Source: Streptomyces sp. NBC_01231
Lineage (GTDB): Bacteria > Actinomycetota > Actinomycetes > Streptomycetales > Streptomycetaceae
NCBI GenBank assembly: GCA_035999765.1
Contig: CP108521.1
Location: forward strand, 992,001 to 1,056,000
Direction: 5' to 3'
Length of the DNA stretch: 64,000 nt
The position numbers were made by a program, and so were the translations under genes. Under the pieces are notes generated by a model. It worked only from the letters and a program-made list of their open reading frames with translations. It was not told the origin of the DNA and did no database searches. Shown piece after piece: positions 35,861-43,134 of this stretch (positions are counted from its first letter, which is position 1; each line of letters starts with the position of its first letter).

Positions 35861-36145
35861 GGTCCGCCTCGCCTCCACCGTGTTCGCGGGCCGGAAGTCG
35901 CGCCGCGCAGTCGAAGCCCGGCAGGGCGCCCACCGCACGGCCGCCTTCTTACCGGGGTGGGCCCCCGGCTCCGGCGACGCGGGCGCCGGCCAGGCCAGGA
36001 CGACCGCCGAACCAGAGCCGCTGTCGGCCGTACGATCACGGAAGGACGGTCGGCCCCGGTCGGCGTTCTCCCCCCAGTCGCCGCCCCTCCGCCCATTCAC
36101 CGGGGGCCGGCGAGCGGCTCGCCTGCACCGCGAAGGGCACAGACC

Positions 36146-37477
36146 TTGACCTCCACGCCCCCACCGGAATCCCGGCCCGGTCGACAGGTTCCCGACCGGC
36201 CCGCGCTGCCCGAGGCACTGACGAGCGATGCTGAGCAGCGTGTGATGGTGTCGATCATTGTGCGGCTGTCTTCCTGGCGGTGGGCGGACCGGGCCCACCC
36301 CTGGGTTCGGCGGTGGGGCGTGCCGCTGTTCTGCGTCGCCGTGGGCCTGCCGTCCGTACTCGATCCCGCCGGTGACTCCGCAGTCGCCGAAGAGCTGGCC
36401 CTCACCATCGCCGTGGTCGTTCCGCTGGTGTGGCGCGAGCGCAGGCCCATGCTGGTCTTCGCACTCATTACCGCCACCGCCGTGCTCACGACCTACGCAG
36501 GGTCGCTCCACGGCGACAGCGCCAGCGCCGACGTCGCCCGCGTCGTGGCCCTGTTCAACGTGGGCCGCTTCGGTACCCCCCGCCAGCTGCTCATCGCCGT
36601 CGCCATCTCCCTGGCGCAGCTGGTCGCCTGGGCCGCCAGGCTCTGGAGCGACGGTCAGCTGGAGTACGCCGCACGCCCGGAACCGGTCATGCTGCTGGGG
36701 GCGGTGACGGTCACGGCCATCGCCGGCCTCGGCCTCGCCACCCGCCTGGTCAACGTCGTCATCGCCGCACTGCAGAAGGAGAAGGACCAGCAGGCCCGCC
36801 TCGCCGTCGCCCAGGAACGTGCCCGCGTCTCGAAGGAGATGCACGACATCCTCGGCCACACCCTCGCCGTCATGGTCGGCCTCGCCGACGGCGCCGCGGG
36901 CCTGACCGAGACAAAGCCCCAGCGCGGCGCCGAGACCCTGCGGATCATCGCCGACAGCGGCCGCGGCGCCCTCGCCGAACTGCGCCGCCTCCTCTCCGTC
37001 ATCGGCGACGACAGCGACCCGGATGGTGCCCCGCTCGCCCCGCAGCCCGGGCTGGCCGACCTCGATCCGCTGATCGAACGCGTCCGCGCCGCCGGCCCGA
37101 GCGTCACCCTCAGCGCCGACGGCGACCTCACCGCGCCGGCCCCCGGTCTCCAGCTGGCCGTCTACCGCATCGTCCAGGAAGCCCTCACCAACGCCCTCAA
37201 ATACGCCGCCGCCGACACCTCCATCAGCGTCCGGGTAGCCATCGGGTCCGGCACGGTCCACGTCGACGTGGAGGACACCGGCCCCCTCCACGCACCCCGC
37301 TCCCGGAGACGGAGCGCCGCAAACGGCCGCGGTCTGGTCGGCATGCGCGAGCGCGCGGCCATCTACCAGGGCCAGGTCACCGCCGGACCCAACCGCCAGG
37401 GCGGCTGGAGCGTCCACGCCCGCCTCCTGACCACCCCGCCCTCATCCACGACCACGACGGAGAACCCCCGCGCATGA
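36146..37477 (+). CDS. NarL-type sensor histidine kinase, copy B
   Basis: The 443-residue membrane kinase has helices between residues 55 and 205, the phospho-acceptor His233 in EMHDILGH and an HATPase domain with QEALTNALKYA and GRGLVGMRERA. It pairs with the regulator gene that overlaps its stop (ATGA). The TTG at 36146 was chosen because CGAAGGGC and the following MTSTPPP align with the GTG start of copy A; the frame is open about 380 bases further, but that upstream part overlaps the MMPL remnant. The signal sensed is unknown. Kinases of this type next to MMPL exporters often respond to envelope stress or antibiotics, which is inference here. Confidence 0.92.
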   Translation: MTSTPPPESRPGRQVPDRPALPEALTSDAEQRVMVSIIVRLSSWRWADRAHPWVRRWGVPLFCVAVGLPSVLDPAGDSAVAEELALTIAVVVPLVWRERRPMLVFALITATAVLTTYAGSLHGDSASADVARVVALFNVGRFGTPRQLLIAVAISLAQLVAWAARLWSDGQLEYAARPEPVMLLGAVTVTAIAGLGLATRLVNVVIAALQKEKDQQARLAVAQERARVSKEMHDILGHTLAVMVGLADGAAGLTETKPQRGAETLRIIADSGRGALAELRRLLSVIGDDSDPDGAPLAPQPGLADLDPLIERVRAAGPSVTLSADGDLTAPAPGLQLAVYRIVQEALTNALKYAAADTSISVRVAIGSGTVHVDVEDTGPLHAPRSRRRSAANGRGLVGMRERAAIYQGQVTAGPNRQGGWSVHARLLTTPPSSTTTTENPRA

Positions 37478-38130
37478 CCACCGTCCTCATCGTCGACGAC
37501 CAGGCCCTGCAACGCCTCGGTTTCAGCATGCTCCTGGAACAGCACCCCGACCTCACCCTCATCGGCGAGGCCACCCATGGTGCCGAAGCCGTCCGCAAGG
37601 CGGCCGAGCTCAAGCCCGATGTCGTCCTCATGGACGTCCGCATGCCCGGCATGGACGGCATCGAGGCCACCAGACGCATCGTCGAGTCCGGCGGCCGCTC
37701 CCGCATCCTGGTCCTGACCACCTTCGACCTCGACGAATACGCCTACGACGCCCTGCGAGCCGGAGCGTCCGGGTTCCTGCTCAAAGACGCCATGCCCGAC
37801 GAACTCGTCGCCGGTATTCGCGCGGTGGCCGCCGGAGACGCCGTCATCTCTCCCGGCCTGACGCGCAAGCTCATCGACGCCTTCGGCAGCCGCCTTCCGG
37901 GTCACACGCCCGAACAGCAACGGCAGCTGGGCCGCCTCACCAACCGCGAACGCGAAGTACTCACCGCCATGGCGACCGGCTGGAGCAACACCGAGATCGC
38001 CGAACGCTTCTCACTCGCCGAGTCCACCGTCAAGTCGCACGTGAGCAGCATCCTCACCAAGATCGGGGTCCGGGACCGGGTCCAAGCGGTGATCTTCGCC
38101 TACGACACCGGCCTCGTCCGACCTGCCTGA
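37474..38130 (+). CDS. NarL/LuxR-type response regulator, copy B
   Basis: The 218-residue protein has a receiver domain with the acidic pair DD8-9, phospho-acceptor Asp54 in VLMDVRMPGMDG and Lys104 in GFLLKDAM. A LuxR-type helix-turn-helix follows (LTNREREVLTAMATGWSNTE onward). It is intact, unlike its copy A counterpart. It is the only complete regulator of the duplicated cassette and the best candidate to bind the TAGTACCGCGGTACTA palindromes at 29940 and 35571. Its 3' end overlaps the convergent DedA-type gene by 31 bases. Confidence 0.93.
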   Translation: MTTVLIVDDQALQRLGFSMLLEQHPDLTLIGEATHGAEAVRKAAELKPDVVLMDVRMPGMDGIEATRRIVESGGRSRILVLTTFDLDEYAYDALRAGASGFLLKDAMPDELVAGIRAVAAGDAVISPGLTRKLIDAFGSRLPGHTPEQQRQLGRLTNREREVLTAMATGWSNTEIAERFSLAESTVKSHVSSILTKIGVRDRVQAVIFAYDTGLVRPA

Positions 38131-38780
38131 CCATGGCCGGAGGACTCCGTACCGGGCTCGATGGCCGGTCCTTGAGCTTCAGGAAGCGGACGGCGCCCGC
38201 GTCGCCACAGCAGCACGACGCCGATCACCGTCAGAGCGACCAGGGCGGAGGCGGGGCCACCCAGCGTCAGGATGCGCTGGAGAGAGGTCGCGGCGGCGTA
38301 TCCGACACCCGCTTCCGCGGTGGCCCACATACAGGCGGCGAGGACGCTGTACGGGGCGATGCGACGGTAGGGCAGGCGGGTGACGCCCGCGCAGTGCGGG
38401 GCGAGGGTGCGCACCACCGGCAGGAAGCGCGCCAGGAAGACCGCTCGGCCGCCATGGCGCGTCATCAGCGTCTCGGCCTGGTACCAGGCGGCACCGGGGA
38501 TACGTCGACCCATACGGCCTCCGCGCAGCCGGTCACCGAGGAACCTGCCGGTGCGGTGAGCGAGGAAGTCACCCGCCATCACGGCTCCGGCCGCGGCGGC
38601 GATGACGAGGGGCAGGCTGATGTGACCGGTGCGGGCCAGTGCGCCGGCGGTCAGGAGCAGGGTGAGTGTGGGGATGAAAGCGCCGACGAGAAGGATCGAC
38701 TCGGCCAGGACGGCGGCGGCCACCACCGCGTACGCCGCGGTCGGCGGGAGGTGGCCGAGGAGGTCGGAGAGCGCGTTCAC
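38100..38780 (-). CDS. DedA-family membrane protein
   Basis: The 226-residue integral membrane protein has about five helices and the DedA/SNARE-associated signature ARFLPVVRTLAPHCAG. DedA proteins are linked to lipid flipping and membrane homeostasis; some transport undecaprenyl phosphate or phospholipids. The GTG at 38780 overlaps the stop of the upstream methyltransferase gene (GTGA), so the two are coupled. The C-terminal 25 residues are hydrophilic and lie opposite the end of the copy B regulator gene. Acidic residues typical of the family are present in the first re-entrant region (LAESILLVGAFIPT). Confidence 0.88.
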   Translation of the reverse strand: MNALSDLLGHLPPTAAYAVVAAAVLAESILLVGAFIPTLTLLLTAGALARTGHISLPLVIAAAAGAVMAGDFLAHRTGRFLGDRLRGGRMGRRIPGAAWYQAETLMTRHGGRAVFLARFLPVVRTLAPHCAGVTRLPYRRIAPYSVLAACMWATAEAGVGYAAATSLQRILTLGGPASALVALTVIGVVLLWRRGRRPLPEAQGPAIEPGTESSGHGQAGRTRPVS

Positions 38781-39502
38781 CGACTCGCCCCGTCGAACTG
38801 CGGCTCGGGGTGGTCCGCGGAGACGAGGGGTCGTTGCAGATGCCAGACGTAGGCGGGGGGAACGTTGGCCCATACCGTCCAGCGGCCCGTGGCGTAGGTG
38901 CTCTGGTAGGCGGACATGATGTCGTCGACGGCGGCGTGGCGGCGGGCTTCGGCTCGCGATGCCGTCAGGGCACGCGCCTTGCGGGTGCCGAGGTAGGCGA
39001 AGTAGGTCAGGGTGCCGCCGGGGTGGAGCAGTTCCATGTAGCGGGCCATGATCCGCCCGACCTGCTCGGGCGTGAAGTTGGTCAACGGCAGACCCGAGAC
39101 GATCACGTCGTAGCGCTGGTCGCTGTCGAGCTGCTCGACGTAGGTCTGATGCACGTTCACCTGCGCGGGCCTGGCAGCCAGGTCAGGATGTGTGGTGACG
39201 AGACGGCGCAGTCGCGCGGCGAAACGCGGGTTTGCCTCGACGATGTCCAGGCGGCTGGCTCGGGGCAGTTCGGGTATCAGGGTGCGGGTGACCGCGCCGG
39301 TGCCGGCGCCGGCCTCCAGGACCGCCAGCGGTCGGGGTGCCTGAGCGCGTACGGGATCGGTCAGAGCGCGGGCCAGGGCCTTTCCGCTGGGGGCTATGGC
39401 ACCCGTGGTGCGCAGATCACGAGCTGCCTCGATCAGGAACATCCAGCCTTCGGCATTGCGCTGCGCCAGGACACGGTCGTGGGAGGTGGTCCAGTCGTTC
39501 AT
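38777..39502 (-). CDS. Class I SAM-dependent methyltransferase, PmtA-like
   Basis: The 241-residue soluble protein has the SAM-binding motif I LAVLEAGAGTGAVTRTL and motif II acidic residue in LDIVEANPRFAARL. The motif IV region is YDVIVSGLPLTNF, where SGLP resembles the SGLPL motif of bacterial phospholipid N-methyltransferases and the related rRNA-methylase group. Coupling to a DedA-type protein supports a lipid substrate, such as phosphatidylethanolamine or an ornithine lipid, but this is inference. The ATG at 39502 gives a normal length. It is divergent from the third two-component pair. Confidence 0.82.
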   Translation of the reverse strand: MNDWTTSHDRVLAQRNAEGWMFLIEAARDLRTTGAIAPSGKALARALTDPVRAQAPRPLAVLEAGAGTGAVTRTLIPELPRASRLDIVEANPRFAARLRRLVTTHPDLAARPAQVNVHQTYVEQLDSDQRYDVIVSGLPLTNFTPEQVGRIMARYMELLHPGGTLTYFAYLGTRKARALTASRAEARRHAAVDDIMSAYQSTYATGRWTVWANVPPAYVWHLQRPLVSADHPEPQFDGASR

Positions 39503-39621
39503 GGAATTGACGCTAGAAAGCCGCGATCGGCATCGGATCCGCCGTTCTGCGACGGCGTCCCCCTACGAAAGTTGGGGGTGACCATCGCCGACCGTCGGAC
39601 GGAACGACGCACCGGTCTGCC

Positions 39622-39637
39622 TAGCATGGGCCTGGTG
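39622..39637 (+). promoter_or_regulatory. Possible promoter for a leaderless kinase transcript
   Basis: TAGCAT at 39622-39627 fits a -10 box, and a GTG start follows 7 bases later at 39635. No ribosome binding site is visible. This arrangement is typical of leaderless mRNAs in Streptomyces. The -35 is poor. Confidence 0.4.
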
Positions 39638-40780
39638 AGCAGCAGAGATGGCCGCAGACGGCCGGCCTACGGGCGTGGCGCACTCGTGGCGTTGTGCGTA
39701 CTGGCCGCCGCGCTCAACGACATGTCGTTGGAAGGGCGCCACCTGGCCCCCGTCATCACCGCGGCGCTGGTGTGCGGAACGGCGCTGCTCGTGCCCCGGC
39801 TGCGATGGCCGATCGCACCGCTGTTGGTCACCGTGGCCACGGCGTGGTGGGGATGGCCGTTGCTGCCGCTGCTGGCAGTCGCCCTGTTCGACCTGGCCGT
39901 GGATCGCCGGGCACGGGTGGCGGTGGGATGTGCCGTCGCCGCCCTGGGCGCCAACCTGCTCAGCTACCGGGCCACCTCCCTGTGGACGGCGCAGTCCTAC
40001 GCGTCCACGCTGCTCCTGCCGGTGCTGGCCATGCTCGTCGGGCTGTGGCTGGGTGGCCGGCGCCGCCTGGTCCAGGCACTGGCGGCCGACGTCGAGCACC
40101 TGCGCATCGAGTCGGAGTTGCGCGAGGAGGCGGCCCGCATCGCGGAACGGTCCCGTATCGCCGCCGAGATGCACGACGTCCTGGCCCATCGCCTGAGTCT
40201 GATCGCGCTGCACACCGGAGTGCTGGCCACCAAGGGCGACATGCTGCCCGCACCGGTCACGGAACGACTCGGTCTGCTGCGCACGGCGTCCGTCGAAGCC
40301 CTCACCGATCTGCGCGATGTTCTCGGGGTGCTGCGCGACCCCGACGCCTCGCCGACCAGCTCCGCGCTCACGCCGGTGATGAGGGACGTGGGGGAACTGG
40401 CGGACGAGGCCCGCGCCGCCGGCCAGCGCGTCGAGCTGACCATCGACGGCCTTCCCGAGCAGGCTCCCACCACCCACCGCCTGGCCGTGCACCGCGTCGT
40501 CCAGGAAGCACTGACCAACGCCCGCAAGCACGCCGACGGTGCTCCAGTGACCGTACGCATCGACTACCGGCCGCCCGCCACCCTCGTCGAGGTCACCAAC
40601 CCTCCTGGCACTCCCCGCACGGACACCGTCGGCAGCGGCTACGGGCTCGTCGGCCTGCGCGAACGCGTCACCGCCCTCGGCGGCCACCTGAACGCCGGAC
40701 CGGCCGGCGCGGGCGCCTGGCGACTGGCCGCCCGTATCCCCCGCCCCGCTGCCCTCGAAGAGAACGGCACCCGCACATGA
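39635..40780 (+). CDS. NarL-type sensor histidine kinase
   Basis: The 381-residue membrane kinase has about six helices in residues 12-145, the phospho-acceptor His180 in AEMHDVLAHRLSLIA, and the HATPase motifs QEALTNARKHA and GYGLVGLRERV. It resembles DesK/LiaS-like kinases more than the duplicated kinases upstream. The start is uncertain: ATG at 39626 or GTG at 39635, neither with a ribosome binding site. The GTG is preferred for its position just after a -10-like box. Its stop overlaps the regulator start (ATGA). The stimulus is unknown. Confidence 0.88.
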   Translation: MSSRDGRRRPAYGRGALVALCVLAAALNDMSLEGRHLAPVITAALVCGTALLVPRLRWPIAPLLVTVATAWWGWPLLPLLAVALFDLAVDRRARVAVGCAVAALGANLLSYRATSLWTAQSYASTLLLPVLAMLVGLWLGGRRRLVQALAADVEHLRIESELREEAARIAERSRIAAEMHDVLAHRLSLIALHTGVLATKGDMLPAPVTERLGLLRTASVEALTDLRDVLGVLRDPDASPTSSALTPVMRDVGELADEARAAGQRVELTIDGLPEQAPTTHRLAVHRVVQEALTNARKHADGAPVTVRIDYRPPATLVEVTNPPGTPRTDTVGSGYGLVGLRERVTALGGHLNAGPAGAGAWRLAARIPRPAALEENGTRT

Positions 40781-41427
40781 TCCGCGCCATGATCGTCGAC
40801 GATGACGCCCTGGTCCGCCTCGGCCTGGCCGACCTCCTCGAAGGCGACCAGGGCATCGAGGTGGTGGCCCAGGCCGCCGACGGCCTCCAGGCCATCGAGC
40901 AGGCCACGGCACACCGCGTCGACGTCGCGCTCGTCGACGTACGCATGCCCCGCATGGACGGCATCACCGCCACGCCCCGGCTACGGGCCCTCCCCCACCC
41001 CCCGAAGGTGATCACTCTGACCACCTTCGACCTCGACGAATACGTCTACGACGCCCTCGCCGCCGGAGCCGACGGGTTCCTCCTCAAGGACACCGACCCA
41101 GCCGAAATACTGCGCGCCGTCCATCTTGTGGCCGCGGGCTCGGCCATGCTCCACCCCACCGCGGCCCGCCGCCTCATCGACCGCTACCACGCCACCAACC
41201 AGCCCCAAGTCGCCGCGGCCCAGGCCCGTTTGGAGCGGCTCACCCCCCGCGAACGCGACGTACTCGCCCTGCTCGCCCAGGGCGACACCAACGCCGACAT
41301 CGCCACGTGTCTCGCCATGCGCGAGAGCACCGTCAAGGCCCACGTGAGTCGCATCCTGACCGCGCTGGAGGTCACCAACCGCGTCCAAGCCGCCCTCGTG
41401 GCCCGCGACGCAGGCCTCACCACCTGA
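40777..41427 (+). CDS. NarL/LuxR-type response regulator
   Basis: The 216-residue partner of the preceding kinase has a receiver domain with acidic residues DDD8-10, phospho-acceptor Asp54 in ALVDVRMPRMDG and the conserved lysine in GFLLKDTD. The C-terminal HTH is LTPRERDVLALLAQGDTNAD onward. All activation residues are intact. The two genes are translationally coupled. Targets cannot be deduced; no copy of the TACCGCGGTA palindrome lies next to this pair. Confidence 0.93.
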   Translation: MIRAMIVDDDALVRLGLADLLEGDQGIEVVAQAADGLQAIEQATAHRVDVALVDVRMPRMDGITATPRLRALPHPPKVITLTTFDLDEYVYDALAAGADGFLLKDTDPAEILRAVHLVAAGSAMLHPTAARRLIDRYHATNQPQVAAAQARLERLTPRERDVLALLAQGDTNADIATCLAMRESTVKAHVSRILTALEVTNRVQAALVARDAGLTT

Positions 41428-41595
41428 CCAGAACGACAGCGAGCATGGTGTCACTGCCAGGTATCGGCCTGGTGGGGTGCCGAGTTGTCAGTGGCAGGCC
41501 GGAGCACCGGAACCCGGACGACGGCGCAGGCGTTCTCATCTGTTGTAGAGGGGCGGGCCGACAGGCTCGCCGAGGTGACGAACGGGGACGACACG

Positions 41596-41850
41596 ATGAG
41601 CGACAAGGCCCGGAAACTGTTCGAGGCGCTCGATCTCGACGAGAACGGAACGCTCACCCGCGAAGAGGTGATCATCGCCCTGCGGACGAAGGGCCCGACG
41701 CTGGCGGCGTCCGGGGACCTGCCGTTCTGGGCCGTGGGAGACGCCGATGCCTCCTCCGCGCTGTTCGACGCCGCCGACCAGAACGGGGACGCGGTCCTGA
41801 CCCTCGAGGAGTTCGCCGCGGTCGTGGACCGCCGTTTCGGCTGGCACTGA
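41596..41850 (+). CDS. Small EF-hand calcium-binding protein
   Basis: The 84-residue soluble protein has two EF-hand loops. The first is DLDENGTLTREE (near residue 13) and the second DQNGDAVLTLEE (near residue 62), both with acidic or Asn ligands at positions 1, 3 and 5 and Glu at 12. It resembles the calerythrin/CabB-like calcium sensors of actinomycetes. The ATG at 41596 is the family-like start. An in-frame GTG at 41575 is possible. It stands alone after the third two-component pair. It may buffer calcium or signal during development, but no partner is visible. Confidence 0.85.
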   Translation: MSDKARKLFEALDLDENGTLTREEVIIALRTKGPTLAASGDLPFWAVGDADASSALFDAADQNGDAVLTLEEFAAVVDRRFGWH

Positions 41851-41968
41851 CGGCGGAGCGGCCGGACCGGGTGAAGACCAGTGCCGGGCGTCCCGTCCCA
41901 TCGGTCCGCCACTGAGCTCCGACCGACGGCGCGTTCCTCTGGTTCATCGCCGGAGCCGCACCGCGAGC

Positions 41969-41977
41969 GGGGGGGGG
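41969..41977. repeat. Run of nine G upstream of the beta-lactamase gene
   Basis: A G9 homopolymer lies 46 bases before the first possible start codon of the beta-lactamase gene. Runs of this length slip readily in replication and are prone to assembly error. It could change promoter spacing but not the reading frame. Confidence 0.8.
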
Positions 41978-42022
41978 AAACCGACCTCAGCGTCATGGCG
42001 TCCTGAGTATCGAAACACGATC

Positions 42023-42982
42023 ATGACCGTACGAATGAATGGGACGATTCGGATGGATATGGCCGCCTCGGCTTCCACAGAGATTCACGCCCGTCGCAGG
42101 GCGTTACTGGCCCTCGGCGCCGGAGCGGCGCTGACGGTCGCCGTACCGACCGCGGCACACGCCTCGACGGCCGGCGGGGCAGAGCTGTCCCGGCAGTTGA
42201 GTGACCTGGAGCAGGAGTATTCCGCGCGTCTTGGGATCTTCGCCCACGACATCGCCACCGGGCGGACAGTGGCGTACCGCGCCGAGGAACGCTTCCCGAT
42301 CTGCTCGGTGTTCAAGACGCTCGCCGCCGCGGCGGTCCTGCGGGACCTCGACCAGAACGGTGAGTACCTGGCCAAGAGGATCCACTACACCAAGGATTAC
42401 GTCACGGCCGCGGGGTACGCACCGATCACGAGTACGGACGACAGCGTCGCGCGCGGCATGACCGTCGAGGAGTTGTGCTCCGCCGCCGTCTCCCACAGCG
42501 ACAATGGGGCGGCGAACCTCCTGATGATCGAACTGGGAGGGCCGACCGCGATCACCCGGTTCTGCCGCTCGCTCGGGGACCGGACGACGCGGCTCGACCG
42601 GTGGGAACCCGAGCTGAACACGGCGGAACCGTGGCGGAGGACCGACACCACCACCCCTCGCGCGGTCGGGCAGACCTACGCGCGGCTCGTCCTCGGGCGA
42701 GCCCTGGCGCACGAGGACCGGGAACGGCTGACCGGGTGGCTGATCGCCAACTCCACCAATGTCGAGCGCTTCCGCGCGGGCCTGCCCGACGACTGGACGC
42801 TCGCGGACAAGACCGGGGGCGGACCGGCGTACGGGATCGCCAACGACGTGGGCGTCGTCTGGCCTCCCGGCCGACCGCCCCTCGTCCTGTCCGTCCTGTC
42901 GACCAAACTCGCTCCCGAAGGACCTACGGACAACCCGTTGGTGGCCAGGTCCGCCGCGCTGGTGGCGGCAGCACTCACCTGA
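42023..42982 (+). CDS. Class A beta-lactamase
   Basis: The 319-residue secreted serine hydrolase opens beta-lactam rings. All class A motifs are present: SxxK in CSVFKT, SDN in SHSDNGA, the omega-loop ExxLN in EPELN and KTG in ADKTGGG. The N-terminus has RRRALLALGAGAALTVAVP and a probable cleavage after AAHA; the paired arginines could allow Tat export. The start is uncertain: ATG at 42023 is the longest, while ATG at 42053 has GGGA 8 bases upstream and may be the real one. No regulator of the BlaI/AmpR type is adjacent. Streptomycetes commonly carry chromosomal enzymes like this. Confidence 0.9.
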   Translation: MTVRMNGTIRMDMAASASTEIHARRRALLALGAGAALTVAVPTAAHASTAGGAELSRQLSDLEQEYSARLGIFAHDIATGRTVAYRAEERFPICSVFKTLAAAAVLRDLDQNGEYLAKRIHYTKDYVTAAGYAPITSTDDSVARGMTVEELCSAAVSHSDNGAANLLMIELGGPTAITRFCRSLGDRTTRLDRWEPELNTAEPWRRTDTTTPRAVGQTYARLVLGRALAHEDRERLTGWLIANSTNVERFRAGLPDDWTLADKTGGGPAYGIANDVGVVWPPGRPPLVLSVLSTKLAPEGPTDNPLVARSAALVAAALT

Positions 42983-43134
42983 CCCGGCAACCTGCTTCGC
43001 GCGGCTCGGATCGGGGCGCGTCCCCCTCACCGCTCCGTTGAGGTCCCTGCCCCTCCTCCGCGAACCGAGTCCCGTGCCCGGACCGTGCCGCACGCCGCCT
43101 GGCGCGGCCCGGCCCCGGGCACGGCCCGAGAGCG

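Noticed and set aside
35765..36145. N-terminal extension of the copy B kinase frame
   Set aside because: The frame is open but runs through the MMPL remnant; the aligned start in copy A and the shared ribosome binding site place the start at 36146.
41449..41473. Possible terminator after the third response regulator (CCAGG/CCTGG arms)
   Set aside because: The stem is only about five base pairs and gives no advantage over random GC-rich sequence.
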